Assembly (NCBI RefSeq): GCF_027451485.1 | Contig: NZ_DAIDJE010000019.1 | Span: forward strand, 1-52,270 | DNA length: 52,270 bases | Source of the DNA: Bradyrhizobium sp. | Lineage (GTDB): Bacteria > Pseudomonadota > Alphaproteobacteria > Rhizobiales > Xanthobacteraceae | Direction: 5' to 3' | Shown here: positions 8,599-18,464 of the stretch, one piece after another | How positions within the stretch are numbered: position 1 is the first letter of the stretch | Layout: each line of letters starts with the position of its first letter | Position numbers and translations under genes: made by a program | Notes under the pieces: model-generated | Database searches by the model: none | Told to the model about the DNA's origin: nothing | Seen by the model: only the letters and a program-made list of their open reading frames with translations

Positions 8599-9660
8599 AT
8601 GCGCCGTTTTCTCTCCATCTCCCCGCTCCCGGCGATCCTGGCGGCGGCAATTTCAGCGCTGTCGGGAGCTGACGCCATCGCGGCGGACTATCCGTCGCCG
8701 TCCCAAGGCGAATTCATCGCCCACAATTTCAAGTTTCACGGCGGCGAGGTGATGCCGGAGCTGAAACTGCATTATACGACGGTGGGCGAGCCGACGGGCC
8801 AACCAATACTGGTGCTGCACGGCTCCGGCGGCTCGGCGGCCAGTATGCTGACGCCGGCGTTTGCCGGAGAGCTGTTCGGCGCCGGCGAGCCGCTCGACGC
8901 CTCGAAATATTACATCATCATCCCCGACGGCATCGGCCATGGCAAATCGTCCAAACCATCCGACGGGATGAAGGCCGCCTTTTCCAAATATGACTATGAT
9001 GACATGGTCGAAGCGCAGCACAGGCTTGTGACGGAAGGCCTTAAGATCAACCACCTGCGGCTTGTAATCGGCAATTCCATGGGCGGCATGCAGACCTGGC
9101 TATGGGCAGAAAAATACCCCGACATGATCGACTTGGCGGTTCCGATGGCCTCGCAACCCACTGCGATGGCGGCCCGCAACTGGATCCTGCGGCGGATGAT
9201 GATCGAGACCATTCGAAACGATCCCGACTACAATAACGGCAACTACACGCGCCAGCCGCGCATGATGAAATATGCCATCGCAGCTTTCGGTTTCGCAACC
9301 TCCGGCGGTACGCTCGCTTATCAGAGCCGGGCGCCGACAGCCGAGAAGGCCGATCAGATGGTCGATCAGCGGTTGGCGACGCCGCTCACATCGGACGCCA
9401 ACGACTTCATCTATCAGTGGGAAGCTTCGCACGACTACGATGCGTCGAGCGGGCTTTCGCGGATCATGGCCAGATTGCTGGCGATCAATTCCGCCGATGA
9501 CGAGCGCAACCCGCCCGAAACCGGCGTCATGACTGATGCACTGAAGCAGGTCAGGCATGGCAAGCTTTATCTGATCCCCGCGAGCAATGAGACGCGCGGG
9601 CATGGCACGACAGCGAACGCAAAATTCTACAAGCAGCAGCTCGAGGAGCTGCTGCGTTAG
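8599..9660 (+). CDS. exported alpha/beta hydrolase, MetX-like
   Basis: A 353-residue alpha/beta hydrolase of the homoserine acetyltransferase (MetX) group, with a signal peptide of about 28 residues ending AIAAD. The nucleophile elbow is GNSMGG with Ser160; the oxyanion loop is LHGSGGS (73-79), and an Asp (INSADDERNP) and a His (ETRGHGT) near the end complete the triad. A true MetX is cytoplasmic and works in methionine synthesis. Export argues for a different esterase or hydrolase role here. It stands alone on the plus strand. Confidence 0.85.
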   Translation: MRRFLSISPLPAILAAAISALSGADAIAADYPSPSQGEFIAHNFKFHGGEVMPELKLHYTTVGEPTGQPILVLHGSGGSAASMLTPAFAGELFGAGEPLDASKYYIIIPDGIGHGKSSKPSDGMKAAFSKYDYDDMVEAQHRLVTEGLKINHLRLVIGNSMGGMQTWLWAEKYPDMIDLAVPMASQPTAMAARNWILRRMMIETIRNDPDYNNGNYTRQPRMMKYAIAAFGFATSGGTLAYQSRAPTAEKADQMVDQRLATPLTSDANDFIYQWEASHDYDASSGLSRIMARLLAINSADDERNPPETGVMTDALKQVRHGKLYLIPASNETRGHGTTANAKFYKQQLEELLR

Positions 9661-9711
9661 ATACTTTCAGCTTTGCAGAGCTGCCCGTGCCGCGCGAGGG
9701 GAGCTAACCCG

Positions 9712-10167
9712 ATGTCATCGACCCGCTTTCGACAAATTGCACTGAAGCTCACCGGCGCTATCGAAGGCGCGCACGGAGGTCACCCGGACTTTCGGGTCAA
9801 CGGGCGGATTTTCGCGACTATTGGCTATCCCGACGAGCATTGGGGCATGGTGGTGCTCACTCGCGACCAGCAGACGATCCTGGTGGAAGCAGAACCGGAT
9901 GTCTTCCGGCCCGTCGCAGGTGCATGGGGCAAGCGCGGCAGCACGAGCGTCAATCTCGCCGCCGCCGACCCGACCACGCTGAGGAGCGCACTCACAATGG
10001 CATGGGCCAATCGCCTGGCCAAAGGCGGCGTCAAGCAAGCCGCATCGAATGAGACTGCTCTGAAGCGGCCATCCGCGCTGCCGGGGAAGAAGACCAACGC
10101 CAAGAAGGTCAACGCGGGAACGACCGGCAGCAAAGCTCGCAGGGCGAGAGCTCAGGCACCGCGCTGA
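9712..10167 (+). CDS. MmcQ/YjbR family protein
   Basis: A 151-residue protein with an MmcQ/YjbR domain over the first 105 residues: an opening helix, HPDFRVNGRIFATIG, then WGMVVLT and a final helix ending TMAWANRLAK. The fold is the double-wing type seen in DNA-binding proteins, but the role is unknown. The last 40 residues are a Lys/Arg/Ala-rich tail (KKTNAKKVNAG...SKARRARAQ) that could bind nucleic acid. The start at 9712 follows GGGGAGC; an in-frame ATG 13 codons earlier lacks such a site. Confidence 0.8.
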   Translation: MSSTRFRQIALKLTGAIEGAHGGHPDFRVNGRIFATIGYPDEHWGMVVLTRDQQTILVEAEPDVFRPVAGAWGKRGSTSVNLAAADPTTLRSALTMAWANRLAKGGVKQAASNETALKRPSALPGKKTNAKKVNAGTTGSKARRARAQAPR

Positions 10168-10287
10168 TTTCGCAGCGCATCATTTTAGCCTGGCCATCAG
10201 CGCTTATTATTTGAGCGTGCATCGCAAGAACGTCTCGGGCCTAATCGTCTTCAGGTTTGATTCCCCGATCAGCATCTGGAGGATCGA

Positions 10288-10641
10288 ATGCGAAAGCTCG
10301 CGCCCGTCGCCTGGGTCGCCGCCTGTTGTGCCCTCAGCGGCGCGGCGCTCGCCTTCGATGACGGACAATATGAAAGCGTTTCTCCCGATATCCGAGCCTG
10401 GTTCAAGGGCGTGGTCGCACCCAACGGCGTGCCTTGCTGCGACATCGCCGACGGCCATCGCACCGAATATAATTTTCACGACGGCGCCTATTGGGTGCCG
10501 ATCGAAGGCCAATGGATGCAGGTTCCACCGCATGCTGTCATCCGCGAGCGCGGCAACCCGCTCGGCGAGGCGGTGGTGTGGTATGTTCGTCACCGCGGCA
10601 GCATCATCATCAGCTGTTTCGTGCCCGCGGACGCGGTGTAG
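10288..10641 (+). CDS. small secreted protein of unknown function
   Basis: A 117-residue exported protein with a signal peptide ending SGAALA-FDD and a strong GGAGG ribosome site. The mature part carries a vicinal Cys pair (GVPCCDIADGH) and a third Cys (IISCFVP), a pattern I recall in many unnamed Bradyrhizobium periplasmic proteins. The conserved CCD-GH motif might bind a metal or form disulfides, but this is inference. It is monocistronic. Confidence 0.78.
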   Translation: MRKLAPVAWVAACCALSGAALAFDDGQYESVSPDIRAWFKGVVAPNGVPCCDIADGHRTEYNFHDGAYWVPIEGQWMQVPPHAVIRERGNPLGEAVVWYVRHRGSIIISCFVPADAV

Positions 10642-10886
10642 CGTGATATTTGCGAGCGAGATCGCTGTGCGAAATCTGACAGGATGGCAGGCCGCCGGTG
10701 CGGCGAATTTGAAGTTCGGTATTGCTGCAAGTCCGTGGTAGCAACTAACAATTCAATAGCCGCACCAGAGACACTAATTAGCTGGAGCTCCTTTGAGTCC
10801 AAAGTTCGTATCGGGGATCGCCGCAATTGCTTGCGAGCCTCGGAATCGAAACTCTAGTCTCCTGCGAAGCTGCCGGAGCCCGTGCC

Positions 10887-11492
10887 ATGACCGACGCCAC
10901 CTCAGAAGACCTCGCCACCATCTACGCCAAACCGACTGCGCGCGTGCTCGCGAAGGCGCGGCCGGCGATCGACATTCACGCCCGGAAATTCATTGAAATG
11001 TCGCCGTTCTGCGTGCTCGCCACGTCAGGCACCGACGGCAGCGTCGACGCCTCGCCACGCGGCGGTTATTCCGGCTTTGTTCATGTCGACGGACCCAACC
11101 GACTGTTGATGCCCGATCGTCCCGGCAACAACCGCATCGACAGTTTCAAGAACATCGTCGAGGGCACGGGTCTCTTGCAGCTGATCTTCTTCGTGCCCGG
11201 CCTTGATGAGACGCTACGCGTTGGCGGGAGCGGCGCGGTCACCACGGATCCAGCCCTGCTAGCGGCGATGGAAGAGTTCGGGAAATTGCCGCGCGCGGTG
11301 CTGCGCATCGAGGTCAAAGAGACCTATTTCCACTGCGGCAAGGCGCTGATGCGATCGAAACTGTGGTCGAAGGAGACGCAGGTCGAGCGCGCGAGGTTTC
11401 CGTCGATCAGCCAGGTGATCCACGATCAGACCAGTCTGGGCGAGCCCGAAAGCCAGGCCGAGGTCGAGGCGCGCTACAAGACGCAGTTGTGA
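10887..11492 (+). CDS. PPOX-class FMN-dependent flavoprotein
   Basis: A 201-residue protein of the pyridoxamine 5'-phosphate oxidase-like split-barrel family, of the subgroup usually labelled 'MSMEG_1061 family FMN-dependent PPOX-type flavoprotein'. Typical pieces are FCVLATSGTDGSVDASPRGG near 50-70, the DRPGNNRIDSFKNI segment that meets the flavin, and the HCGKALMRSKLW end region. Such proteins reduce flavins or deazaflavin-linked substrates; the actual substrate is unknown. The start at 10887 follows CGGAGC; 20 further codons upstream are open but of doubtful sequence. Confidence 0.85.
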   Translation: MTDATSEDLATIYAKPTARVLAKARPAIDIHARKFIEMSPFCVLATSGTDGSVDASPRGGYSGFVHVDGPNRLLMPDRPGNNRIDSFKNIVEGTGLLQLIFFVPGLDETLRVGGSGAVTTDPALLAAMEEFGKLPRAVLRIEVKETYFHCGKALMRSKLWSKETQVERARFPSISQVIHDQTSLGEPESQAEVEARYKTQL

Positions 11493-11603
11493 CTCCAGCC
11501 GAGGACCTCATCGAGACGCCACGCAAAAAGAACGTGGACGCCTAGCCATAAGGGTCTCGCGCCCAGCCGAGGACCCATGCGCAGGAGGGACGAGTGAGGT
11601 GCG

Positions 11604-12092
11604 CTAGGGCCCCTCGCCCTCGAGGCCGCCGACATGCTTCTGGGTGTAGAGTTCGAGGCCAATCCGGCCGATCAGGTCAATCTGGGTTTCGAGGAAATCG
11701 ATGTGATGCTCCTCGTCCTTCATCAGCTTCTCGAACAGATCGCGCGAGACATAGTCCTTGACGCTGTGGCAGTGGGTTGCCGCTTCCTGATAGAGCAGCC
11801 GTGCGCTGATCTCGGCGGCGAGATCGCATTCGATGACTTCCTTGACGTTCTGGCCGATCCGCAAGGGATCGAGTACCTGCATGTTGGGAAAGCCATCGAG
11901 GAAGATGATACGATCGACCAGGCGGTCGGCATGTTCCATCTCCTCGATGGACTCCTTGCGCCAGGTCTTGGCCATCTCGAGCAGGCCCCAATTGTTCAGC
12001 AGCCGGTAATGCAGCCAGTACTGGTTGATGGCCGTGAGCTCGTGGCGCAACCCCTTGTTGAGATAGTCGATGACCTTGGCGTCGCCTTGCAT
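11604..12092 (-). CDS. bfr: bacterioferritin
   Basis: This 162-residue subunit forms the 24-mer heme-containing iron-storage shell. All ferroxidase ligands are at canonical positions: Glu18, Glu51, His54, Glu94, Glu127 and His130. Met52, the heme ligand shared by two subunits, is present. The start [12 protein letters not shown] matches the family; seven upstream codons were discarded. The ferredoxin gene bfd lies upstream on the same strand with a 142-base gap, a usual pairing in which Bfd reduces the core to release iron. Confidence 0.96.
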   Translation of the reverse strand: MQGDAKVIDYLNKGLRHELTAINQYWLHYRLLNNWGLLEMAKTWRKESIEEMEHADRLVDRIIFLDGFPNMQVLDPLRIGQNVKEVIECDLAAEISARLLYQEAATHCHSVKDYVSRDLFEKLMKDEEHHIDFLETQIDLIGRIGLELYTQKHVGGLEGEGP

Positions 12093-12234
12093 GGTGCCTC
12101 TCTTGGGGGACAACCCCTCTCAGGTGAGCTTGTGATGCTGTAGCTTATCATCCGCCGAAGTTTAAGCGGTTTGGCGGCTCGGCAACGGGCAATTGTCGCG
12201 GCAAGCGGCCGAAACCCGAGGGCAGTTCCGGAGT

Positions 12235-12501
12235 TCAGGCGACGGTTTCGCGCGGAGGGACGGTTTCGTTATGCTGATGCTGTGCTGAGCTGCTGTGTGG
12301 ACAGCCGGCGCAGCACGCCTTGGCGCAGGCGCCGAGCGCATCTTCGATGATGGTCTTGATGGTGCGCGCGCAGCGGCCGCACTCCGCGCTGCAACCAAGG
12401 CAGCCATAGAGCTGCTTGGCGTTGCGGGGAAGGTCTAGCGCGCTCTCGACGGCACTGCGGACGTCGTGGTCGCTCAGCACGTTACAGGAGCAGACGATCA
12501 T
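12235..12501 (-). CDS. bfd: bacterioferritin-associated ferredoxin
   Basis: An 88-residue protein with a BFD-type [2Fe-2S] domain: CSC at 4-6 and the second Cys pair CGRC (41-44). It passes electrons to bacterioferritin to mobilise stored iron. The region holds extra cysteines (YGCLGCSAECGRC and ACAKACCAGC), so the protein is unusually Cys-rich after the domain. The C-terminal 25 residues are His/Gln/Ser-rich and low-complexity. It leads bfr on the minus strand. A possible iron-responsive operator lies at 12578-12594. Confidence 0.9.
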   Translation of the reverse strand: MIVCSCNVLSDHDVRSAVESALDLPRNAKQLYGCLGCSAECGRCARTIKTIIEDALGACAKACCAGCPHSSSAQHQHNETVPPRETVA

Positions 12502-12944
12502 TAAAGCGGCAGGCCCATTGTGATGCAGAGCTTTCGATATTGAGGGAGAGACCCGAATGCAAAGAGAAAAGCGGAGTTTTGAAGCAATTCCAAACTGATA
12601 GAAGATGCACTCTGGAATGGATCTAAAATGGCGCTTTGCGGCAGATCAAATGGCGCCGTCGAAAACCGATCGCCCTCGCCTTCGTGTCGGCCTCGCCGCT
12701 GGATTCATTGAAGCCGACCTGATCGCCGGAATGGCCGTAACGGTCGAACCAGCGATGGTCATTCCGAGGGTCCCGGCGCCGTGCTCCGATGCAAGATCGC
12801 CTTGTGCGACGCACAATTGCGTCCAGATTCGGCTGGATTTAGCCGGCATTATGACGCCGCCGTTCATTGATCATTCAAGGGAAATGTGGAACCTATTCAC
12901 GAACGGACCGCTTGGATAGCGTGTTCAATCAGAAAGGTGATGTC
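12502..12944. other. intergenic region upstream of bfd
   Basis: No gene seen in these 443 bases; the short open frames lack domains and ribosome sites. It separates the minus-strand bfd-bfr unit from the plus-strand glycine-zipper genes and must hold promoters for both. The only clear element is the AT-rich imperfect palindrome at 12578-12594. Confidence 0.5.
12578..12594. promoter_or_regulatory. possible Irr/iron-control operator upstream of bfd
   Basis: TTTGAAGCAATTCCAAA is an imperfect inverted repeat 77 bases upstream of the bfd start. Its TTT-GAA...TTC-AAA arms recall the iron-control element bound by Irr in rhizobia, which often controls bfr/bfd, but the match is partial. Confidence 0.3.
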
Positions 12945-13244
12945 ATGAGGAAAACACTGGTGGCAGTGGCCACTGTCGCCACCTTGGCCTTCTCGGCCGC
13001 GGGCCCGGCCCACGCCCAGCGCGCCTTGGGCGCTGCGATTGCCGGCGGCCTGATCGGCGGCGCTATTGTTGGCGGCGCGGTTGCCGCGAGCCCCTATTAT
13101 TATGGCCCCGGTCCTTATTATGGCCCCGGCCCGTATTACGGACCGGGCTATGCCGCCGCTGATCCCTATGGCTGCTATTGGCAGCGTCAGCGCTTCTGGG
13201 ATGGCTACGCCTGGCGCTTCCGGCGCGTGCAGGTTTGCGACTAA
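12945..13244 (+). CDS. secreted glycine-zipper protein, copy 1
   Basis: A 99-residue exported protein with a signal peptide ending AHA-QRA. It has a Gly/Ala zipper (GAAIAGGLIGGAIVGGAVAA) that could insert into or line a membrane. A Tyr-Gly-Pro repeat follows (YYYGPGPYYGPGPYYGPG), and the end is QRFWDGYAWRFRRVQVCD with two cysteines. The next gene downstream is a paralogue sharing the zipper and end motifs almost exactly. The start at 12945 follows AAAGGTGA; 26 upstream codons were excluded because the signal peptide begins here. Confidence 0.8.
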   Translation: MRKTLVAVATVATLAFSAAGPAHAQRALGAAIAGGLIGGAIVGGAVAASPYYYGPGPYYGPGPYYGPGYAAADPYGCYWQRQRFWDGYAWRFRRVQVCD

Positions 13245-13299
13245 AAAAGCGGTCCAGCTCGAGTTTCACTCAGCTGAGTTCGTTCATGTGCATTAAATC

Positions 13300-13330
13300 A
13301 GGCGAGATGGACCCGCATCTCGCCTGTTTT
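13300..13330 (+). terminator. intrinsic terminator
   Basis: AGGCGAGATG at 13300-13309 pairs fully with CATCTCGCCT at 13316-13325, followed by GTTTT. It ends the first glycine-zipper gene, so the two paralogues are probably transcribed separately. Confidence 0.8.
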
Positions 13331-13511
13331 CCGTAATGCCACGGGAAAATTGGCCCGAAAAAACCGCTTTTCGAGCCAAGGTCCTCGTGACGTTAACCTG
13401 GAATTGACCATCGTGAGCTTTTTGGCCAGTAGGTGAATTCCAAGCTCAGCGTGCGAATCGAACTGATCCCCTGGCGCTCGCAAGCGCCGCATCTCCAGGA
13501 GAGTTGAACAC

Positions 13512-13778
13512 ATGAACAAGACATTTGCTGCGCTCCTTGCGCTGGCAATGGTAGCCGGCATGGCCGCCACGACCCCGGCCAGCGCCCAGCGCGCGCTCGG
13601 CGCGGCGATCGCCGGCGGCATTATCGGTGGTGCGATCGTCGGCGGCGCGGTAGCCGCAAGCCAGGCTCCTCCGCCGCCGGTTTACGTCGCGCCCGGCCCG
13701 GGTCCGTGCCGCTGGGTGCGTGAGCGCTTCTGGGATGGCTATGAGTGGCGCTTCCGGCGGGTTCAGTACTGCGACTGA
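13512..13778 (+). CDS. secreted glycine-zipper protein, copy 2
   Basis: An 88-residue paralogue of the product of 12945-13244. The signal peptide ends ASA-QRA. The zipper (GAAIAGGIIGGAIVGGAVAA) differs from copy 1 at one residue, and the C-terminal ERFWDGYEWRFRRVQYCD is nearly the same. The middle differs: instead of Tyr-Gly-Pro repeats it has a short Pro-rich linker (APPPPVYVAPGPGP). AGGAGAG precedes the ATG. Tandem duplication followed by change in the linker is the simplest history. Role unknown; probably envelope-associated. Confidence 0.82.
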   Translation: MNKTFAALLALAMVAGMAATTPASAQRALGAAIAGGIIGGAIVGGAVAASQAPPPPVYVAPGPGPCRWVRERFWDGYEWRFRRVQYCD

Positions 13779-13802
13779 TCGCGGGCTTGTTGACTTAAGA
13801 AG

Positions 13803-13828
13803 AACCCGGCCTTGCAGCCGGGTTTTTT
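13803..13828 (+). terminator. intrinsic terminator
   Basis: AACCCGGC / GCCGGGTT stem with a 6-base loop running into six T residues, just after the second glycine-zipper gene. Confidence 0.85.
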
Positions 13829-13844
13829 GTTGCTGCGATCCAAT

Positions 13845-15056
13845 TTAGTGCGCCTGCTCGATCGAGTGCAGCAAGGCTTCGCTCGGCCAGCAATCCACCT
13901 TGAGCCCGGCCTTCTTCTGATAGGCGCCGAGCGCAGCACGCGTCTTCATGCCGGCCTTACCATCGACCTTGTCGGCGTAGAGACCGATACGCATCAGCCC
14001 GCGCTGCATGGCTTCGACATCCCTGGTGCGCAACTGCTTCGCGGCCGACCATGGCGTCGCAAACGGAAGCGGGCTGACCATGCGATCGGCTAAATGGCCG
14101 ACGAACAGCACATAGAGATCGGAGAAATTATATTCCTTGATCACGAAGTAGTTCTTCGTGGCGAGGAACGACGGTCCGTAAATTCCCTCGGGCTGCAACA
14201 GCGAGGCCTGTTGCGCCTGCTCGGCTGCGCTCAAGCGCCGCCCGCGCACCGGCACAAAGCCTTCGCGCAGCCATTCACCAAGCGGCTTGGTCACCTCCGG
14301 CACGCCTGACGTGCAGTCGACATTCGCCGGCGGCGTGACTTCATAAGCCCAGCGTACGCCTTTCTGCCAGCCCTTGTTGACGAGCTGCTCCGCGGCCGAA
14401 GCCAGTGCGTCCGGCACCGAATGCCAGATGTCCCTGCGGCCGTCGCCATCGAAATCGACCGCATGCTGGTAAAACTCGGATGGCAGGAACTGCGTGAGCC
14501 CGGTCGCTCCTGCCCACGAAACCCGCAGTTCCTTGCGCGTCACCTCGCCGTCGTTGATCAGCTTCAGCGCCAGCACGAACTCGTTGCGGTACTGATCCTT
14601 GCGCCGACCGACATAGGCCTGCGTCGCCAGCACGCGTACCCCGTCATAAGGCAGCGTATAGCGCCCGTAATCAGTCTCGCGACCCCAGATCGCGAGCACG
14701 ATCGGGGCAGGCACGCCGAACCGCTTTTCGATGCCATCGAGGGCGGCGCGATACTTCGCCATCAGCTTTTGGCCTTCGGCTGCCAGCCGCGCGATCGAGG
14801 CTTCGTTGATGTAGTCGGCCGGCACCTGCACGAACTCGGCCTGCGACGGCGCGCCGGTCGCGGGACGTCCGGGCAGGATCAGGTCGGGCAGCTTGTAGTC
14901 GGGCTCGAGGTTTGCGGTCTCGCGCTCGAACGTCGCGCGCGAGACGCCTGCGGCCTTCGCCTCGGGCCAGAGCGAGGCGATGAATTGCGTGAAGGCGGCA
15001 TCAGACGCGGCGCGGGCCGGGGAAAAGCCTATCCATAGAATAGCGACAATCACCAT
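13845..15056 (-). CDS. lytic murein transglycosylase, MltB type
   Basis: A periplasmic enzyme that cleaves peptidoglycan glycan strands to leave 1,6-anhydro ends. The 403-residue protein has a signal peptide (MVIVAILWIGFSPARA), an SLT_2 (MltB) catalytic domain of about 300 residues with the catalytic Glu in WGRETDYGRYT and the support motif GATGLTQFLPSEFY, then a C-terminal peptidoglycan-binding domain (LRTRDVEAMQRGL...). The frame is open 37 codons further upstream, but that part is read from an intergenic repeat (15094-15164), so I place the start at the ATG at 15056. It stands downstream of ettA on the same strand. Confidence 0.9.
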   Translation of the reverse strand: MVIVAILWIGFSPARAASDAAFTQFIASLWPEAKAAGVSRATFERETANLEPDYKLPDLILPGRPATGAPSQAEFVQVPADYINEASIARLAAEGQKLMAKYRAALDGIEKRFGVPAPIVLAIWGRETDYGRYTLPYDGVRVLATQAYVGRRKDQYRNEFVLALKLINDGEVTRKELRVSWAGATGLTQFLPSEFYQHAVDFDGDGRRDIWHSVPDALASAAEQLVNKGWQKGVRWAYEVTPPANVDCTSGVPEVTKPLGEWLREGFVPVRGRRLSAAEQAQQASLLQPEGIYGPSFLATKNYFVIKEYNFSDLYVLFVGHLADRMVSPLPFATPWSAAKQLRTRDVEAMQRGLMRIGLYADKVDGKAGMKTRAALGAYQKKAGLKVDCWPSEALLHSIEQAH

Positions 15057-15093
15057 TGCCTGCGACAAACGCAAGGCGTTTGCGCAAGGACAC

Positions 15094-15164
15094 GCAAGCG
15101 ACGAGGCAATCCAGGCCGATTTGACGGCAAGCCGACCGGATTGCTTCGCAAGCGCTCGCAATGA
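15094..15164. repeat. GCTCGCAATGAC-type palindromic repeat
   Basis: GCAAGCGACGAGGCAATCCAG at the left pairs roughly with GATTGCTTCGCAAGCGCTCGC at the right, ending GCAATGAC. This is a widely scattered Bradyrhizobium intergenic repeat. It lies between ettA and the transglycosylase gene and supplies the false N-terminal extension of the latter. Confidence 0.75.
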
Positions 15165-15170
15165 CAAGGA

Positions 15171-16823
<1,653 letters not shown>

Positions 16824-17457
16824 CGACGTCCCTGGAATGAAGAGATTTTTAAGGATGAAAGCTTGCGGGTGATGTAGCCGCGCGGGGCCTAAAGGGCAAC
16901 CGCACCTGCCTCCCCGAATCGGAAGTTCGCCGCGTTTTCCCTCCGTTCACCAGGGACGAATACGGGATCGACACCATGTGGGCAGCAGATCACGACAATT
17001 GAAACCTTCTTTTAATAAGTTGCGCCCGAAACTCCCGTCAGCACCCCAAAAAGTGCTTCGCGTGCCAGAAGGTGCCGAAAAAGACAGGATTCGTCATGGC
17101 GGTCACCGATTCGGCTTCCCTCTCCTCCCCGGCAGACCGCTGCAACGGACCTCGCCTTGTCTTCGCCGGAATCCGTGCCTTCTTCATCGCGTTCTTCGCC
17201 AGGGCGTTCGACCCCTACCGCCCGGAACTGCACTATATGCGCGGGCCCGGTCCGGCCTGCCGCGCCAAACAGGCGGCGCGCCTTCGGCACACCAGCTGAT
17301 TTTTTCTGTTCTTCGTCGTTCCGGACGACACCCATCCCCCGCAAATTTTGATGGCGAGCCGCTTGCCTGAGAAGGCGCGGCGCGTAACCATGCGTCCCCT
17401 ACCCAGAGGGCGGCGTCGACGGAGCGCCGTTCGTAATCGACAGAAACGGATGCTCCC
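16824..17457. other. intergenic region without a supported gene
   Basis: These 634 bases lie upstream of both ettA (minus) and the 2-hydroxyacid dehydrogenase (plus). Short frames such as 16978-17370 and 17072-17299 have no domain, poor start sites and repeat-like composition. Promoters for both flanking genes must lie here, but I cannot place them with confidence. Confidence 0.5.
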
Positions 17458-18417
17458 ATGACGCGGCTGCGCTGTGCAATTCTCGACGACTATCTCAATC
17501 TCTCGCTGGCGGTCGCGGACTGGTCCAGGGTCGAGGATCGCGTCGATGTCACCGTCTTCCGGGAGCCGTTCGCCTCGCCGGATGCCACGGCCAGCGCGCT
17601 GAAGGATTTCGAGATCATCTGCGCCATGCGCGAGCGGACGCCGTTTCCACGCACCATGTTCGAACGCCTGCCCAAGTTGAAGCTCTTGATCACCTCCGGT
17701 ATGCGCAACAACTCGATCGATCTGGCGGCCGCCAAGGACCGCGGGGTTACCGTGTGCGGCACGCATTGGCCGCGCGACCCCACGGCGCCGCTCACCATGG
17801 GCCTGATCCTGGAACTGACGCGCAATATCGGGCGCGAGAGCGCCCGCATGCACGCCGGCGAATTCTGGCAGAAGCACGTCGGCATCGAGATCGAGGGCAA
17901 AACGCTCGGCGTGGTCGGCCTGGGCAAACTCGGCGCCAAGGTTGCGGGTCTGGCGAAGGCGTTCGGCATGAACGTGATCGCCTGGAGTCCAAACCTGACG
18001 GTGGAGCGCTGCAAGGAGGTCGGCGTCACCTACGCCACCAGGGAAGACCTGTTCTCGACCGCCGACATCATCACCATTCACGTGGTGCTGAGCGACCGTT
18101 CGCGCGGCCTGGTCGGCGCCGCCGACCTCGCGCGCATGAAGCCGACCGGCTTTATCGTCAACACCGCCCGCGGACCGATCATCGACGAGATGGCGCTCTT
18201 GGAAACGCTGATGGCGCGAAAGATTGCCGGTGCCGCGGTCGACGTGTTTTCGGTCGAACCGCTGCCCGTCGACCATCCCTTCCGCAAGCTCGACAACCTC
18301 GTGCTGACGCCACACCTCGGCTACGCGACGCAGGAAACCTTCGTCGCTCACTATAACCAGATGGTCGAAGGCATCGACGGGTGGTTCAAGGGCGAGCCGG
18401 TGCGACGGCTAACGTAG
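17458..18417 (+). CDS. D-2-hydroxyacid dehydrogenase family protein
   Basis: A 319-residue NAD-dependent 2-hydroxyacid dehydrogenase. It has the Rossmann motif GVVGLGKLG (151-159) and the catalytic trio Arg238 (NTARGP), Glu267 (FSVEPLP) and His286 (LTPHLGYAT). Such enzymes reduce 2-keto acids or oxidise D-2-hydroxy acids; this could be of phosphoglycerate-dehydrogenase-like or glyoxylate-reductase-like specificity. It lacks the regulatory ACT domain of long SerA enzymes. It is monocistronic and ends at a hairpin facing the next, convergent gene. Confidence 0.9.
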   Translation: MTRLRCAILDDYLNLSLAVADWSRVEDRVDVTVFREPFASPDATASALKDFEIICAMRERTPFPRTMFERLPKLKLLITSGMRNNSIDLAAAKDRGVTVCGTHWPRDPTAPLTMGLILELTRNIGRESARMHAGEFWQKHVGIEIEGKTLGVVGLGKLGAKVAGLAKAFGMNVIAWSPNLTVERCKEVGVTYATREDLFSTADIITIHVVLSDRSRGLVGAADLARMKPTGFIVNTARGPIIDEMALLETLMARKIAGAAVDVFSVEPLPVDHPFRKLDNLVLTPHLGYATQETFVAHYNQMVEGIDGWFKGEPVRRLT

Positions 18418-18418
18418 T

Positions 18419-18442
18419 CGTTATTGCCCGGGAGCAATGACG
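18419..18442. terminator. hairpin between convergent genes
   Basis: CGTTATTGC at 18419-18427 pairs with GCAATGACG at 18434-18442 (one mismatch), directly after the dehydrogenase stop. There is no long T run, so termination is likely but unproven. Confidence 0.45.
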
Positions 18443-18464
18443 GGCTTCGGGCTTGGCGATATCG

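Noticed and set aside
8599..9660. annotation as metX homoserine O-acetyltransferase
   Set aside because: It has an export signal and no methionine genes around it; only the fold family is supported.
16978..17370. possible small genes between ettA and the dehydrogenase
   Set aside because: No ribosome site, domain or signal peptide, and Pro/Arg-rich composition typical of GC-rich spacer DNA.
17233..18351. 372-codon minus-strand ORF
   Set aside because: Shadow of the 2-hydroxyacid dehydrogenase; His/Arg/Gly-rich and without recognisable motifs.
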